Origin: Rhabditophanes sp. KR3021
Lineage: Eukaryota; Nematoda; Chromadorea; Rhabditida; Alloionematidae
Length of the DNA: 64,000 nucleotides
Assembly: GCA_963281155.1 (NCBI GenBank)
Contig: CAUJLY010000001.1
Coordinates: 682,001-746,000 of the forward strand
Direction of reading: 5' to 3'
The notes below the pieces were generated by a model that was not told the origin of the DNA, made no database searches, and saw only the letters and a list, made by a program, of their open reading frames with translations. Both the position numbers and the translations under genes were made by a program. Position 1 is the stretch's first letter, and every line of letters begins with the position of its first letter. Positions 10,364-23,308 of the stretch are shown here, piece after piece.

Positions 10364-13300
10364 AAATATCTATTTGTCACAATAAGTAAAAAAGCAACCC
10401 TCACTCAACAACCATTACTAATTGATTCCACATATTGGAAAAATTAATCCCTTTGTTTGATTTAGGTGGTGGTGGTAAAAAATCAAATAAAAAGAAACTT
10501 ACTGACTTGATTAAAGCTTCACTTGCCATGGGATCTGGCTTAAGTAAATGTAGCATCATTATTTGATGATGTCAAAATGTTAAGTTAAGACGACTCTTGG
10601 GTTAGGTTCGACCCTAAAATGCAATATATTTTGTTGTAAAAGGTAAGCAAAATGAGAGAGTCTAAAAAGAATATATAAAAACTCAAATATACAAGCAGCT
10701 ATCCTATGTTTTTTTGATGAATGCATAGACATTTTTTATATTGTTGGAATAGCTAGTAAAAAGAATGGGTTAGTTAAAGGGAAAGAAAAATAATATTTTT
10801 TAGCTTGATATGAACTTTAGGGAATTGAGGATTATTAATATTTTATTCATCTAAATAAAGTAGGTGAATTGATGTCAAAGACATCTAAAAACAACTGGTC
10901 AATAAAATAACTATAGTCATGTGAACGCTTTCTCTTTCTTGTTGATCACCAACAAATGTTTTTTGCTCTTATTACACCACATCAAATGACACCATTCATT
11001 ACAATACGAATTGGCTGTGTTTTATTTATGCACCAACTAATTCATACATTTATTTAGTGATGAGTGAGTAATACTGCTATACCACACCTTTAATCAGGCA
11101 TACGTAAATAAAAAGCAACAATTTTTATAACTTTATACTTACCTCACCAATTGGAATCATTTTACTAGTTTGTTTTAAATTACAAACAATTTATATATAG
11201 TAGCTTGAAAGGGAATGTAATGGCTTTGAAGGTTCATAAAATATTATATAATAATAAATATTCTCTATCAAAAAGCACCTTAAACATCCAACTTTTAATT
11301 AAAACCATAAAAAAGACATCGATCCATGCAAATAATAATATAAAACAGAAAAAGGAAACAAAGGATATGCCCTTGGTAGAGACTTTCAAGATAAATTATA
11401 GTAATGAATTGGAGAGAACTAAGTTGTTATAGTCCCCTCTGTATAATATTAATGTGATAACATATTTGTGTCCTAAGTGTATCTATCTTGATAATAACAA
11501 AGATTAATCCCATCTAAAGGAAAAAAGGTTCTCGTGCCCAAAATCCCAGCCATTTTAAATATTTTCATTTACTGATTACATATGAATAAATAAATAGTGT
11601 CTTTTTAGAAGGACTTTCAAATGAATGGTATCTTTTACACTTAACATCGTTTTCATAAAAAATGAAACATCCTCTTTGGACAAAAATGGCAACAAAAATG
11701 TTGTCAAAGCTTTAATGGCTTAAAAGTAGTGAGATTGTTTCAACTTTTAAAAGAACCATTAAAGTCACTTGCCACAAACTTTTAGGCTAATTTGATTTGA
11801 TGATGCAACTAAATTTTAATGCTTACAAAGATCTTACTACTAAATGGTGTGTCCTTTTAACGGGCATAGCTCTTATTTATTTTATTGAAAATATAAAAAA
11901 AGTAATTAAAGTCGTGCCTTGACAAGGCAAAAATGTGTCAACAATTAATAAACGTGACAGAATAGCTTTATTTGTGGGTGGATATATGGTGGAGAAATTT
12001 ATTATTATTTTTGTATTTACACCATCCGTTAACAGGCACCCTAATTTGGGGAGGAAAGTTGTTTTTGGAGTATTGAGTGGAGTTGGTGCTACAAAGACCA
12101 ATTTTTGGCTTTCAATAGAAAGTACATTAAAGGAGGAAGAAATAAAAAATGATTTATATCATAATATGAATGAAAATGATTTGTATAATATATGAATGGA
12201 AATGATTTATATAATATATGAATGGAAATGATTTATATAATATATGAATAAAAATGATTTTTGTTACCAATAGATAAACTGTTTTATAAATGAACAACAA
12301 ATTTAATCCCTTATATGTAACCCAAATATCCCTAAAGCCTTAATACTTTGGTAAAATAAATAAGACAAACAAACCTGAAGCCTCTAAATTTATTTATAAA
12401 AATGTTAAAAATAAAGAATTTAGACGTGTCATGTAAAGACATATGTTGTAGTTATATCTTTTTATAGTTTTCTTCATTAGTTTAATATTTATATCACATT
12501 ATATATATGTACTTTTTGCCTTAGGTGGCACACAATTGATACATTCCCTAATATTTTCACTTCTAAAGGAAAATTAAAAAGTAAGTTTGTATAGCATGTT
12601 AGTCATAGAACATAAATTGATATGTCCCTATATATATTTTTTATATAATCATTAATATATCAACAATGGCTTATGCATTTTGTGGAACTAACAAATAACA
12701 AGCTCTTTAATGAGGAACTATATTTTATAGAGGCATATGTGCCACTTTTGACAAGTAATTGAAAAAAGTTTGTTGTTGGGTGTGTTTAGATGAAATTGTT
12801 TTGAATAATAAAATGATTAAGTGATTGGGAGCAAGGTATCGTTATCTTAAATAAATATCCTTCTTTAAGTCTTTTCTATCCAAACCGAAATTAATTAGTT
12901 TTTCACAAACAACAAACTTACCGTCCCTGCGGAATGCATTTTTCTTATTATAGCAGCTAAATTGGTCTTTAATTAAATTAGTTTAATCTTCTCATGCACA
13001 ATACTTATTTAAACCTAAAAAATCTGATTAAAGAATAGAATAGATTTTGAGATAAAAGGAAACAAAAATATTTGATTAAACAATTAAAGGAATTTATATT
13101 TTAGGTGTCACAAGAAATGAACACTCTTTAACGGGAGTTCTCTCGAGTAGCCTTTTTTCTCCCAAAAACTCAACCTAATTAAGAGAACTCATAAATAATG
13201 TCTAAAATTAATGAAAAAGAAATTATTTTTGGCTCTTTATCGGATATTTATGAAGTTTCTCTCTTTCTTGACACAAATAGCACCACAATCTCGCCATAAC

Positions 13301-13815
13301 CAACATTTATAAAATTAATGGCACTATAGTTTGTATTGTGGAAACAATTAAATTTCTTAACTGAACAAACAATGGATATCAATATGTTTAGTGGCTTAAG
13401 TTGGAGGAATGGCATAAGGTACTTTGAAAAGATGTTTGTTCATTCAGATCCTTATTTTATATTCAATTAATCAGATATTCTCAAAGAGAAAGGTAAAACA
13501 AAATTAGGCTCTTTAGTTGTAATTGAGGTGCATATTTGCACGCAATTAGGAATACTTATCTGAAATATCCACCAACATATCTGGTTCGTTTTGACAATAT
13601 GAATATTTGTAAGGAAAGGAGAAAATAAAATAAATTGTTTAAGAATACATCTTGCCAACACACCTTTACCTTTTTTGAACAGATAAGATAATCTTAGTCT
13701 CTTGAAATGCCCACCACTTGATGGAAATTAAATAGCGTACATTAAAGACAGGATAATTCCATATTAAGACAGCAAAAAACATTTTTATTTAACAAAATTA
13801 ATAATTATAGTACAA
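10364..13815. other. Large gene-poor interval
   Basis: About 3.4 kb of AT-rich DNA with only short, low-complexity open frames (for example 11205-11432 and 11935-12195). I found no conserved protein, tRNA or rRNA. A 26-bp tandem repeat lies near 12150-12258. Confidence 0.5.
12150..12258. repeat. 26-bp tandem repeat, about 4 copies
   Basis: The unit is close to ATGAATGGAAATGATTTATA plus TAATAT. The two central copies are nearly identical and the flanking copies are more diverged. It is a simple AT-rich satellite-like repeat with no visible coding role. Confidence 0.8.
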
Positions 13816-15677
13816 TCACAGGAGAAAACTCCTCACACGTCGAACAAACATGGGCAACATTACTTCTGGATGATCATTAGGAAATTTAGCAAAGTAAATA
13901 GCAGGATGTTCCTTCTTGAAAGCTTTCAGTAATTTCTTCTTTTCACTTTCATTACTATTACTCACTATTGAACTCAGCAAAGAAGTCAAGTTATCTTCAG
14001 TTGCCTTTACTCTTTGCCTTTCATAGTCATCTAGACTTATCCTATTGGAGTAGGAAGGCAAACATTGAGAGGATTTATTTTCTTGATTGTACACATTTGG
14101 CAACATTTGACTAGGACCTGTTTTAAGGACTTTTTGTCTTGTGGCGAGGGCATAGTCGTTGTCGGTGAGGTAAATTGCGTGACTTAATGTTAGTTCTTCG
14201 GGTATGGCAAAGATTTCCCTTTCGTTGTCAAGGATGTAAGCAACGATTTGAGTACATACTTTTGAGGTTGCTTCATCTGAATGGATTAGGACGGGAGTTA
14301 TTGTTTTAAGGATCACATTTCGATTTGAGTAACATTTACTCAATTTAAGGTCTGTGTTTTTGTCTATCCGATTAAGAAATCTTATTATAATATGCAATCG
14401 CCGTCTGGTTGATGAATTTAGTAAAAGCAACAGGCAAGAAAATACAACTTTCAACCCACCCTCATCTTTTGCTTTAGTTGAATTTTGTTTAATTGGTTGA
14501 CTCCGAGAAGAAATTAAACCCGGCAGTCCCGAACTGTGAGTAACCCTCGAACCATTAATTAATTTAATATCATCCTGAATCAATTGCAAAGGTTTATTAC
14601 TCTCTTTAATTGACTTTAAATGATCCCTATCCCCAGTCTTGCCAAACACAAAATTAATGCCATCACTAGTCAACTCATTATTAGAATTCCTCTTACTTTG
14701 AAAATAATCAGACTCCGCGATCCTTTGCCTCAATCTCACGACAGTCGACACATCTTTTTCCGTAAAAGCCTTGAAACAGGCAATCAAAGCATGTGACAAA
14801 GTCTTGTCAATCATCGCCTCGCCTTCACTCAACTTCTTCAACTGCACCACGATACTTCTATACGTATCTTGCTCCAACCCCTGATAAGTCTTGTCAATCC
14901 CAACATATTTATCCACATCCAATGGAAATCTAGCCAAAAATCGCATCATCTTCATCAAACAAATGTCGATGTCGTGCTTTGGCGAGAACGATGATACTAT
15001 TCCCTTTGATCCGATTTGAGAACAATTGAAATTGATGAAAGTATCTGAATACAGAGATGGTAACACATAACTCAAATTTCTTTTGTCGAGGTGATCTTTT
15101 AGCAAATTGATAAGGACCATTCGCCAACAAGATATATCTGTGTCAGAAGAAGCTGCAACTTCTAATTGTTGGCGACTAAATTTGATAGTAGGAGATATGT
15201 TGTTTCTCGTCAACATCCTTAGGTCATTTTCATTGACTGATGAGGAACGTTGTACTCGATTGGCTTGAGTTGAGTCGGTGGTGAAGAGATCACCGAATTT
15301 GTAAAGAGTGTCATCATCTCTGAAGGTAGTGTCCAAATCTTTGCGGACATTGAAGAACACTTTGAGGTCCATTATTTTGGAGAGCAAAGACTGACACCTT
15401 TTTCGTGTCACTTCTTTTTTGGTTACGAGTAGAGCGGGTAGTTGACTCATCATAAAATCGACGGCCTCCTTGCCACTGAATGATTGTTCGTAGTAACGGA
15501 GGTAGGCGCGATGTTTCTTTAAAGGCATATTCTTTCTGAATTTACTCAATATAGAATCCCACTAAAAGATATTACAATTAGCTCAAGAGACAAACTTACA
15601 ATCTTAGTTGCCTGAAAAGGATCCTTTTTGTTCCCTTTATCATCCCCACTTTGCACCATCTCAAAAGCTGATGTCAT
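13816..15677 (-). CDS. DEP-domain protein, DEPDC1/LET-99-like
   Basis: Exon 1 15600-15677 and exon 2 13816-15561 join in phase 0 over a 38-nt intron; product 607 residues. The N-terminus reads PFQATKI then WDSILSKFRKNMPLKKH, and continues with FSGKEAVDFM. This matches the DEP domain of DEPDC1 (YRATKLWNEV...GMPLRKH...F...EAVDWL). The DEP domain spans about residues 20-115. The later part includes a leucine-rich segment and TRRRLHIIIRFLNRI near residue 405, consistent with the degenerate RhoGAP-like domain of DEPDC1. In C. elegans the related LET-99 regulates spindle positioning at the cell cortex; that role here is inference from family. Asn/Ser-rich linkers separate the domains. Confidence 0.85.
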
Positions 15678-16331
15678 TTCTTAATAGTGTCCAAAATAAT
15701 ACCAAATAGCAATAATAAAACTCACAACCTTTACCTAAACATGAAATGAACCTTGCATCAGCAATACTTTAATATTCAATCCAAAGCATCTGATGACGGT
15801 GTGTGTCTCTCTTCTCGCTTAAATCAATTAATTAGGAATGACATATCATTATGGCAAATAAAAGTTTTAACCAATAATATGTACACATATCTTTTCCGTA
15901 ATTAATTTTATTAAAGATTTAAAAACAAATTTACATACGAATTTAAGTTAATTAAAAGGAAAAAGATGTCAAATGAATCAATTTGAAGATGGACACAAAA
16001 GTTGGATCTTTAAGAAATGTCATGCAATGATTGGTTTGTAATTTAAGATTTTAATAAAATATTAAAAAAAGGAGTGAGCAGTATATTAGTGTGTGTGATA
16101 CTAGGATAGATTAGACTTATTGTTCGATAAAAAATTCTATTTAGAAGTCACTCTCTTAATGAATATAAATACAAGACACCACAAAAGGAACGGAGGCAAA
16201 TAAAAGTCAGGATATCAAGACAGATCTAGTGAGATCTATAGCAAATAGAACTTGAAGACAAAAAATACTAAAGAAGATTAAGGTAATTGGTAATTTTTTT
16301 GATCAATGTATAGGTAGTAAATCGAAGGTAA
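15678..16331. other. Intergenic
   Basis: 5' flank of the DEP gene and 3' flank of the AT-hook gene. Nothing else is visible. Confidence 0.5.
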
Positions 16332-17548
16332 TTATTCGGCAACTGTTGGGGCAACGGAGGAAGAGGCAGGAAGTTCCTGGTCTTCGGGGCCTGGGGAACT
16401 GTCAGTCTTGGACTTTTTGGCGGCGGGACGGCCTCTTCTTTTGGGAGTGGAGTCCAGGGCTGCTGATGTGGTTGGTGCTGCTCTTTTCTTGGAGACTGGC
16501 ATCACTTCAACATCATCCTCATCTTCTTTTTTGGTGGACTTGGTGGTTTTGCCTTTTTTGGCTGATTTCGTTGAGGGTTTGTCTTCGAAGTCAGACTCTC
16601 CATCGTCTTGTTCATGGGAGTCTTCAGAATCAGATGTTGCCTTTCTTTTGGTTTGCTTCCCTTTCTTGGCTGGAGTAGCCTTGCCCGCAGGTCCTTTCTT
16701 TTTGTTGAATTTTGCTCGGCCAAGATGTTGAAGGCGGCATCGGATGTTCCAGAGTAGTTGACTTGCCTGGCAGTCGATCGTCTTGGCCTGGAAGAGGCAA
16801 TTGAGTCGGCTGGTGGTGTTGCTGGAGTTTTAGCTACTGCGGCCTTGCGACCTCTCTTCTTTGGTCCACCTTCTGCGGCAACTGGGGTACTCTCCTTACC
16901 TGCTTCTCCCTCCTTACCTTCGGTTGCTTCTGTGTCAACTTCCATTTTTTCTTCCTCAACTGAAGGCGCTTTTGCCTCTTCTTCCTTTGGTTTGTTTTCT
17001 TCTTCCTTTGGCTTGTCTTCTTCCTTTGGCTTGTCTTCTTCCTTTGGCTTGTCTTCTTCTTCCTTTGGCTTGTCTTCTGCTTCTTTTGGTTTGTCTTCTT
17101 GTTCAGGCTTAGACTCAATGTCTCCAGTATCGAGATCAATCTTTACATCCTCAACATCGGCAGGTAGGCTTGAGGTGATGACAGCTTCTTCTTCCTTCTT
17201 AGATGTTCCTTCATCTTCCTTTGATGTTGTGTGTTCTACCTCGTTCAGGGTAAGTTGGTCGATCTTCTTGGGAGTAGAGTCTTCGTCCTTCTTTGGTGAC
17301 GGGGAAGCTTCGTCTTCTGCGTGCAAATCATGCGTAACCTTAACACACTCTGGTTCCCCAGCCTTGTCAACGATGCTAGTTGCCTCTATAAATAGGTAAA
17401 ATAAACTTTAATCAACTTGATGTTTACCTTTGTCCACCAAGTCAGAACTAGTGTCCATGGTTTCAGGATTACTCTGTGGAATAGACTCAGATTCTTGGTC
17501 TGATTTTTTTTCGTTGTTTACTTGAGGTGTGGAGTCGGTGGTACTCAT
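16332..17548 (-). CDS. AT-hook, Lys/Glu-rich nuclear protein, one-base frameshift
   Basis: Exon 1 17428-17548 (MSTTDSTPQVNN) splices in phase 1 over a 42-nt intron to exon 2 16332-17385. The protein is highly charged. It has a run of KPKEEE/D repeats (about 16970-17120), an AT-hook PKKRGRKAA, a block PRRSTARQVNYSGTSDAAFN, then Lys-rich stretches and a second AT-hook PKRRGRPAAKK near the C-terminus, ending at TAA 16332-16334. AT-hooks bind the minor groove of AT-rich DNA, so a chromatin role is likely. The frame shifts by one base at a five-base T run (16699-16703): the upstream frame continues into composition-odd sequence, while the other frame reads KKKGPAGKATPAKKGK and carries the second AT-hook. 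One added base would join them. I do not recognise the exact ortholog. Confidence 0.75.
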
Positions 17549-20152
17549 TATTAGTTAATTGAATACGCCCTGCGAGAACTAAATATTCACAATTAATTAT
17601 GGCATTTTAAGGTGTCGTAAAAATGAGTCGTTAAACTCAATAAATCAAACGTAAAAACAACCTAATTAAATATTAAAAAATGATAAATTTCCTAAGAAAC
17701 CATAGAACAAATGTGTAAAAAATAGATAAATTAATTTAGATTCGGTACAACTAAAATTACGTCATAGAGTATACATAGGAATGAGTAGTAAAAAATGACC
17801 CTAAAAGTGACTTTTACAATGCAAATAGATAGAGTTTAATAAAGCCCCATTCAACCTAACACTCTCTTTTCTAATATAGAGAGACTACCAAATTTACCCG
17901 CCCGAACACACATATCGTTTTTAAACTTGACTAGTACTATCTATAGCTCAACCCCAAAATACTTTGGTTTGGAGAAGGAAGGGACAAGATGTTGGGGAGA
18001 TGATACGCTGCTATGCGAAAAAGAAACAATTTGTATATCATATTTTATGAACATTTAAAGTGCAATAACACGCAAAAATAGTAGTGCACAGGCAGTAAAA
18101 AGTTGTTACGTTTACAGCTGGACCTAAGTATCTTATGTCCGGAATATAGGTAGATCCTGCTGGTGTTGACAAAACTATTTACTACAAAGGACATCACCAT
18201 AAATTGGTGCGGCCATACCAAATATCTTAAGTTATCCATAAAATAAAGTCTTGGTATAATCAATTAGAGACGAGTAAGAATGGAACAAAGGCGAGAGATG
18301 CGTAATTTAAAAACGATTATGCAATGTAAGGTAAAGCGGTGTGAAGTGGCTTGATACGCTGAAACTAAACTAAAATAAGCATTGATGAAACAATCAGTCG
18401 TGTGGAGATCTGATGTTGGTAAGAGATCATTTTAAAGAATAGAGTATCAAGATGTATGTAGAGTCTCAGCAATCTGCCACTACAAAAGTTGGCGGTAACA
18501 GATGAAGTCGATTCAAAGTGACCAACAAATGTATACATTAAGCACCTACTAATATGACTTTTGCATAATAATGATGAGCGTAAAAAAGGGACATGTTGCT
18601 GTATGTGTGATGGGAGTAGTAATAGGCGAGCGGCAAGAGAAGGAGGTCACCTACCCGCCAAAATAAAAAAGTAACTAACAAACCTAATTTAAATTTAGTC
18701 AAGCTATTTTTGTATCTGGTGTCGTATAAATTGACAAGTTAGTATGCACAAGAAAAGTTGAACGCAGGGTGTATGTGTGGCAAAGGATTATGTGCATGTA
18801 AGTTATTATTAAAAATCTACCTTCTTATTTTTGCAAAGGTTGTCTACTGATAAAACAATAATAAAGGGTAATTGGTAAAAAGTAATAGGTCTGGTCAAAG
18901 ATTAAAATCTGCATGTACATATGTTTGTAAGTAGCAGTGTAGATATATACAGAGTAGTAGTGGTTTGCATGCAAATGTGAACGTACACTTTTTAGCGCAA
19001 TTTGTGTTAATCTCTTGCACCGGAGAATGTTTTGTTTTATTGAGAGTAAACAAATATAGGGATGTGTAAGAGATCAATTAATTGACGGCATTGTTCTTAA
19101 ATAGGCAATAAGCCCAGACTGAGAGATAAATAGAGAGACGGAAAAGAATAGTTTAAAATTGTGGTCAGTGTGTAGGGACTTTTTTGCACTGGTTAACAAA
19201 AAGATTGACGGTCTTTGGAAGTTGGCACCCGGCTTTTTGATCTTAAAACGAATTTGGAGATGGCTTATGAAAGCTTTTTTGACTTGAAAATATTAGGTGG
19301 GAGCAAATTGAAAGGTTTTTTGACATGTGTTACGCTTAAGGTTGCTGCATTAATATTCATGAGATAAGGTTAGCCGAAAGGGTAAGATGGTAACATGATA
19401 TAGCATCATTTGAAATACTCGATCAAATACAATGCTCTACTACTTGTTAATACCAGGGTTGTTGGTTTGTTAATGTTTTTATGATCATTGAGTTGTTTTT
19501 ATAATAAGTCATTGTTAAACTACCGATATTTTTATAAACTATTTGTGTTATTGATACTGCCTGATTTTCGATATCTATGATCACAAACAATGGCATTTGA
19601 ATAATTAGTATTAAAATTATACTATCAAGAACTACATTCTATTTCTTTATCAGTGAATCAAGCATATTAATCTAACATTTGTTTTGATAAATACTACCTT
19701 TACATCCCAGCTACGTATTATTTGTACTACATTTATCTTTATTATCGCTTTTCACATAGTATAATATTTACTCACCATCACATTCTATTCAAATATTTGA
19801 GACACGCAATGTGATTTTTAGCTCATATGATTGAATACAGCCCTCCTATTATATATTTTTATTTTTAAAGAACATTAACAAACCTTTCGTCTACAGACAG
19901 ATGCTTTTATAACCTTTATTTTAGTCTTGATAACTGGTTCTCTTATTTATTACATTTTTTGATATGCGGTAGTTGTAGAGAAAGATCAATAAATAATATA
20001 TTTTAGTCATTCTAATATACTTATGTTATGTCGCGTAGTCGAGAAACTTTTGCATACGAATATTCATTGATTTTTATTGTGAACGCATTCATTTATTTCG
20101 ACATTTCTTATTATAATATTAATATTTTGTTTATTCCTAGCCGCCCAAAAGC
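17549..20152. other. Large intergenic region
   Basis: About 2.6 kb without convincing genes; short open frames at 18045-18263 and 18895-19077 look random. A TATTCCTAG acceptor at 20142 lies just upstream of the next start. Confidence 0.5.
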
Positions 20153-21166
20153 ATGGCTCCAAGGACCGAGCAGTACAAAGAATTCAACAAACGAATTCGT
20201 CGAACTCTTCATTATGGGGATCAAAGAATCTTCACCCTAACTCTACCACTTTCGGAAATGATTGTAGAGTACTTCTCACTCTACCCCACCAAGGACCCTT
20301 TCTCAATGGAATTCGCCGTAAATCTGTCCAAAGAATCCTGCCTTGAACCATGTACTATGCTGGTAGCCATGATTTACATCGACCGAATCAGAAAAAGCCA
20401 ATTAGATTACTTTGAAAAGTGTAATGCATGTGAGCTGTATCTGGCCTCCCTAATCGTTGCTAGCAAATATCTCCACGACAGTGCCATGGCTATTTACAAC
20501 AATGAATGGGCAAACCTGGTGGGTCAATCCACCTCTCGGATCAACGAAATGGAAATAGAATTATTAGAAGTGATGGGTTGGGAAATGTTCATTTCCTTCG
20601 ATCAATTCAAAGAAGCAACTGAGTCAATGGAAGAATGGATTGCCTCATATAATCTACGAACAAATCACTCCTCAACTTATTCCGATTTATTAGTCCTATC
20701 AAAGGATGGAGTTGGTACTTTTCGAGGTGTCAAGGATTTTTTGACATGTTTGTCTGTGTTTACGACTGCCTATCTCGCTAGTTTTATTATGCTGTCGGGT
20801 TCGAGTGCTTGGATGAGTGATAATGGATTGGTTGGGAGCAATGAGATTCAATCGACGTCTGAGGAGATTAATGTGCATGGTAATGTTGTTGCACCCAATT
20901 CTAGTCAAATTTTGATGGAGTTCAGCGATGTTGATCTGCTAAATTTGGGAAACAACGGAAACAGTAATTATTTATTCGAGACTCTAAAGAAAGAAGATAA
21001 TGAACCAAGTAATTATATCTCCGGGCAAAACAAGCAACAGGATTACAATATTAGAGCTTTACTCAAACCCTCAATCCAAAAACCAACTTGCCAAGTTAGG
21101 AAACACTGCAAATTGTTCAATTTCCATGGTGAAGGACATCATTTCGTGCCATTAGCTTGTGGATGA
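20153..21166 (+). CDS. CNPPD1-like cyclin-box (PHO80 type) membrane protein
   Basis: Single-exon protein of 337 residues. RRTLHYGDQ near residue 16, CTMLVAMIYIDRIR near 70, and LYLASLIVASKYLHD followed by NNEWA match the order and spacing of the CNPPD1 cyclin box (human: RRTLYYG, ALMLGMVYIERLR, LFLVSMMVASKYLYDE, FNDEW). A hydrophobic segment around residues 196-215 (FLTCLSVFTTAYLASFIML) also fits CNPPD1. The first in-frame ATG after the TATTCCTAG acceptor was chosen; an upstream open frame is in another phase. The tail is Asn/Ser-rich and ends in a His/Cys-containing segment. The biochemical role of the family is poorly known. Confidence 0.85.
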   Translation: MAPRTEQYKEFNKRIRRTLHYGDQRIFTLTLPLSEMIVEYFSLYPTKDPFSMEFAVNLSKESCLEPCTMLVAMIYIDRIRKSQLDYFEKCNACELYLASLIVASKYLHDSAMAIYNNEWANLVGQSTSRINEMEIELLEVMGWEMFISFDQFKEATESMEEWIASYNLRTNHSSTYSDLLVLSKDGVGTFRGVKDFLTCLSVFTTAYLASFIMLSGSSAWMSDNGLVGSNEIQSTSEEINVHGNVVAPNSSQILMEFSDVDLLNLGNNGNSNYLFETLKKEDNEPSNYISGQNKQQDYNIRALLKPSIQKPTCQVRKHCKLFNFHGEGHHFVPLACG

Positions 21167-22784
21167 TAATCTAATGAAGAGTACAACAACCTAATATCAA
21201 CATATCAATTTTATTGTTTGGACTAGGAAAGACTGGTAAAATCTATACAAACTGTATTTCATTATTTTCCTTTGATCATAAACCCTTTTACTTTTAATTA
21301 ATAAATGAATTTTATTCAGATGTGTATTTTGTTTAGAAGGAGATTTGCGTAGTAATGTTCTTGGGATTAATCGAATCGTAATTTTCATTAAATTATTGTG
21401 TGTGCCTAAGTATCAAAGTCCTAGCCCACATAAACACGTTAATATTAGCTCCTTGGACAACGAAAGTGTGTAGTTTGTAAGATAATAAGCTTAAGTTGTT
21501 AAACTTTTTTAGATGATGTCGTCTAGAGATTGAGAATGTTTTTTGTTTTTAAACCTAAGCAAGAGTCATGAACACTTAATGGGGCGACTCCATACGCCAT
21601 AACAAAAATACATTAATATTTTAATTATGAAAACCGTCAAGACTAATAAAAAGGTATTAATGTGTGCTAGAATATTGTTATTTGTTTTGATTAAAGTTCC
21701 AAAAAAGCTGCAAAGTTGACAAGTTTGGTTAAAAAGTATTTCAAGTATTTACAAAAAAACAGATGTTATTATTACGTGCCACAACATTGCGTAGACTTTT
21801 TCGTGATCAAAAAAGATAACATTGTTATGTGCATAAAGCAGTTGGCAGCTTTTATATTAATTCTGCAACCCTAAATGCTGTACGTCACATAACGTTTAGA
21901 TTCCCTTTTACAAGTGTATGTTTCTATAATAAACATTATTTGTGTGGCTTTTTTACAAAAATATATAATTATGTACCAACAATATTTATAAATGTTTTTT
22001 GTTATTTACAAAAGAGGTATTAAGAGATATAATTATCGAGACTAAAAATATGGGAAAAGCCTTTGATAATCTTGTATTCTAAATTATTGTATCTGTATAA
22101 ACACCATTTGAAGCTTAGCCAATTTTTGAATTTTGATTTATTATTTATAGATTATGATATCACGTATAATGAATTTCTAAAGGATATCACGAGAGTGTAA
22201 AAATAGCAACAACTAGTTAACTAATATTATTATGGTTTAATTGATATCATAAAAAGTATTAATTTAGAACGGTAATTTGATTAAGCATGGTAGCATTTCG
22301 AAAGTTGTCAACATGTAATGTAAATTGTCTGTAAACTATAAAGTAGACTCAAGTATCTATTGAGAAACCTTTCAAAACACAAATGTGACTTTTGGCGTCA
22401 TTTTTTGGGCAAGAACTTCTTTGAGGTGGTGTCCTTTTGAATTTGAAAATATAATCGAAAAAGAGATACCATTTTCAGAGTTGTCTATTGTTCTTTTTAA
22501 TTTTCAATTTGCTAGACAATTATTTATTAAAAAGTGAATTACTTTGTCAGTTTCCACGCATTCATGTCACCGACATCATTAAGATTCAATATTCATTATA
22601 ATCTCTCTTGATAACAAATTCTAGTCTTTTCATTTTAATATGCCTTATTATTTATTTTCGACAAAATGATATAAGTTTTATCCCAAGAACCAAAATAATT
22701 ATAGAGATTTGAAGAACAGCCTCAAACAGATTAAGCTAGCACCACCTTTTTAAATATTTAAGCAACTTTTTTAATAAATGTTGG
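21167..22784. other. Intergenic
   Basis: AT-rich, with no supported gene. A 64-codon open frame at 21829-22023 encodes a chance-like Cys-containing stretch and was not accepted. Confidence 0.5.
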
Positions 22785-22792
22785 TATAAAAG
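22785..22792 (+). promoter_or_regulatory. TATA box of AST-C-like gene 1
   Basis: TATAAAAG about 100 bases before the chosen start. A TTTTAG acceptor at 22884 lies between, suggesting a spliced or trans-spliced 5' leader. Confidence 0.5.
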
Positions 22793-22888
22793 ATTCACGG
22801 CAAGTAAACATTATATCCATTTTCAAATTAAGCATTGTCTCTGTTTTTCGTTAGCTTTTTTAACCATTTTTATTATTCTTTTAGGAAC

Positions 22889-23308
22889 ATGTCGACATTA
22901 TTAAGAGTATTGTTTATTATTTTGATGTCAAGTACATTGGTATATTCCTTTGCCGTTATAAATAGACCATTGCATTCAGATGGCTCCGTCCATACCAGAA
23001 GAAATGACAAAAACTTCGATCAACAGACAATCAACAGATTTGACGACTACATCAAACAATCCTTCTCCAACTACGATGGCCAAATGCTTTACCAGGATAA
23101 AACCAAAAGCAGCCGTATCTGTTTCTTCACTCCTATCCAATGTCGCTTATCAAATGTTCCTAAAATCCACCAAATCACACCCACTCAAATCAAAAAAGGT
23201 CCCATCCAAGAAGTAGTAACTCAATCTATGAAAAACCAACTTGCTGCTAACTTAGCTCAACTTTCTAAATTCGAGAGATTGTTCAAAAAATCATATAGTG
23301 CTTATTGA
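22889..23308 (+). CDS. Allatostatin-C/somatostatin-like neuropeptide precursor 1
   Basis: 139 residues if translation starts at the ATG right after the CTTTTAG acceptor; an upstream in-frame ATG at 22835 would bury the signal peptide. The signal peptide covers residues 1-20 (RVLFIILMSSTLVYS). One cysteine pair occurs, C78 and C85, in SSRICFFTPIQCRL. Insect allatostatin C has the same disulphide-loop spacing and a similar core (CYFNPISC): aromatic-Phe-x-Pro-Ile between the cysteines. Cleavage sites are not clear-cut; KTK lies just before the core and KK about 16 residues after it. Such peptides act through somatostatin-type GPCRs. Two further precursors lie downstream on the same strand. The call rests on the loop motif and precursor layout. 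Confidence 0.7.
   Translation: MSTLLRVLFIILMSSTLVYSFAVINRPLHSDGSVHTRRNDKNFDQQTINRFDDYIKQSFSNYDGQMLYQDKTKSSRICFFTPIQCRLSNVPKIHQITPTQIKKGPIQEVVTQSMKNQLAANLAQLSKFERLFKKSYSAY

Noticed and set aside
10580..10620. GGTTCGACCC-like T-arm suggesting a tRNA
   Set aside because: No acceptor stem, D-arm or anticodon arm can be placed upstream.
11205..12195. Open frames of 75 and 86 codons
   Set aside because: Low complexity, no domain; the second overlaps a tandem repeat.
16408..17399. Long plus-strand open frames over 16.3-17.4 kb
   Set aside because: They are antisense shadows of the Lys/Glu-rich AT-hook gene; low-complexity Ser/Leu/Phe composition is the complement of its codons.
21829..22023. Small open frame with VCFYNKHYLCGF, superficially like another AST-C loop
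   Set aside because: Seven rather than six residues between cysteines, no signal peptide, no flanking basic sites.
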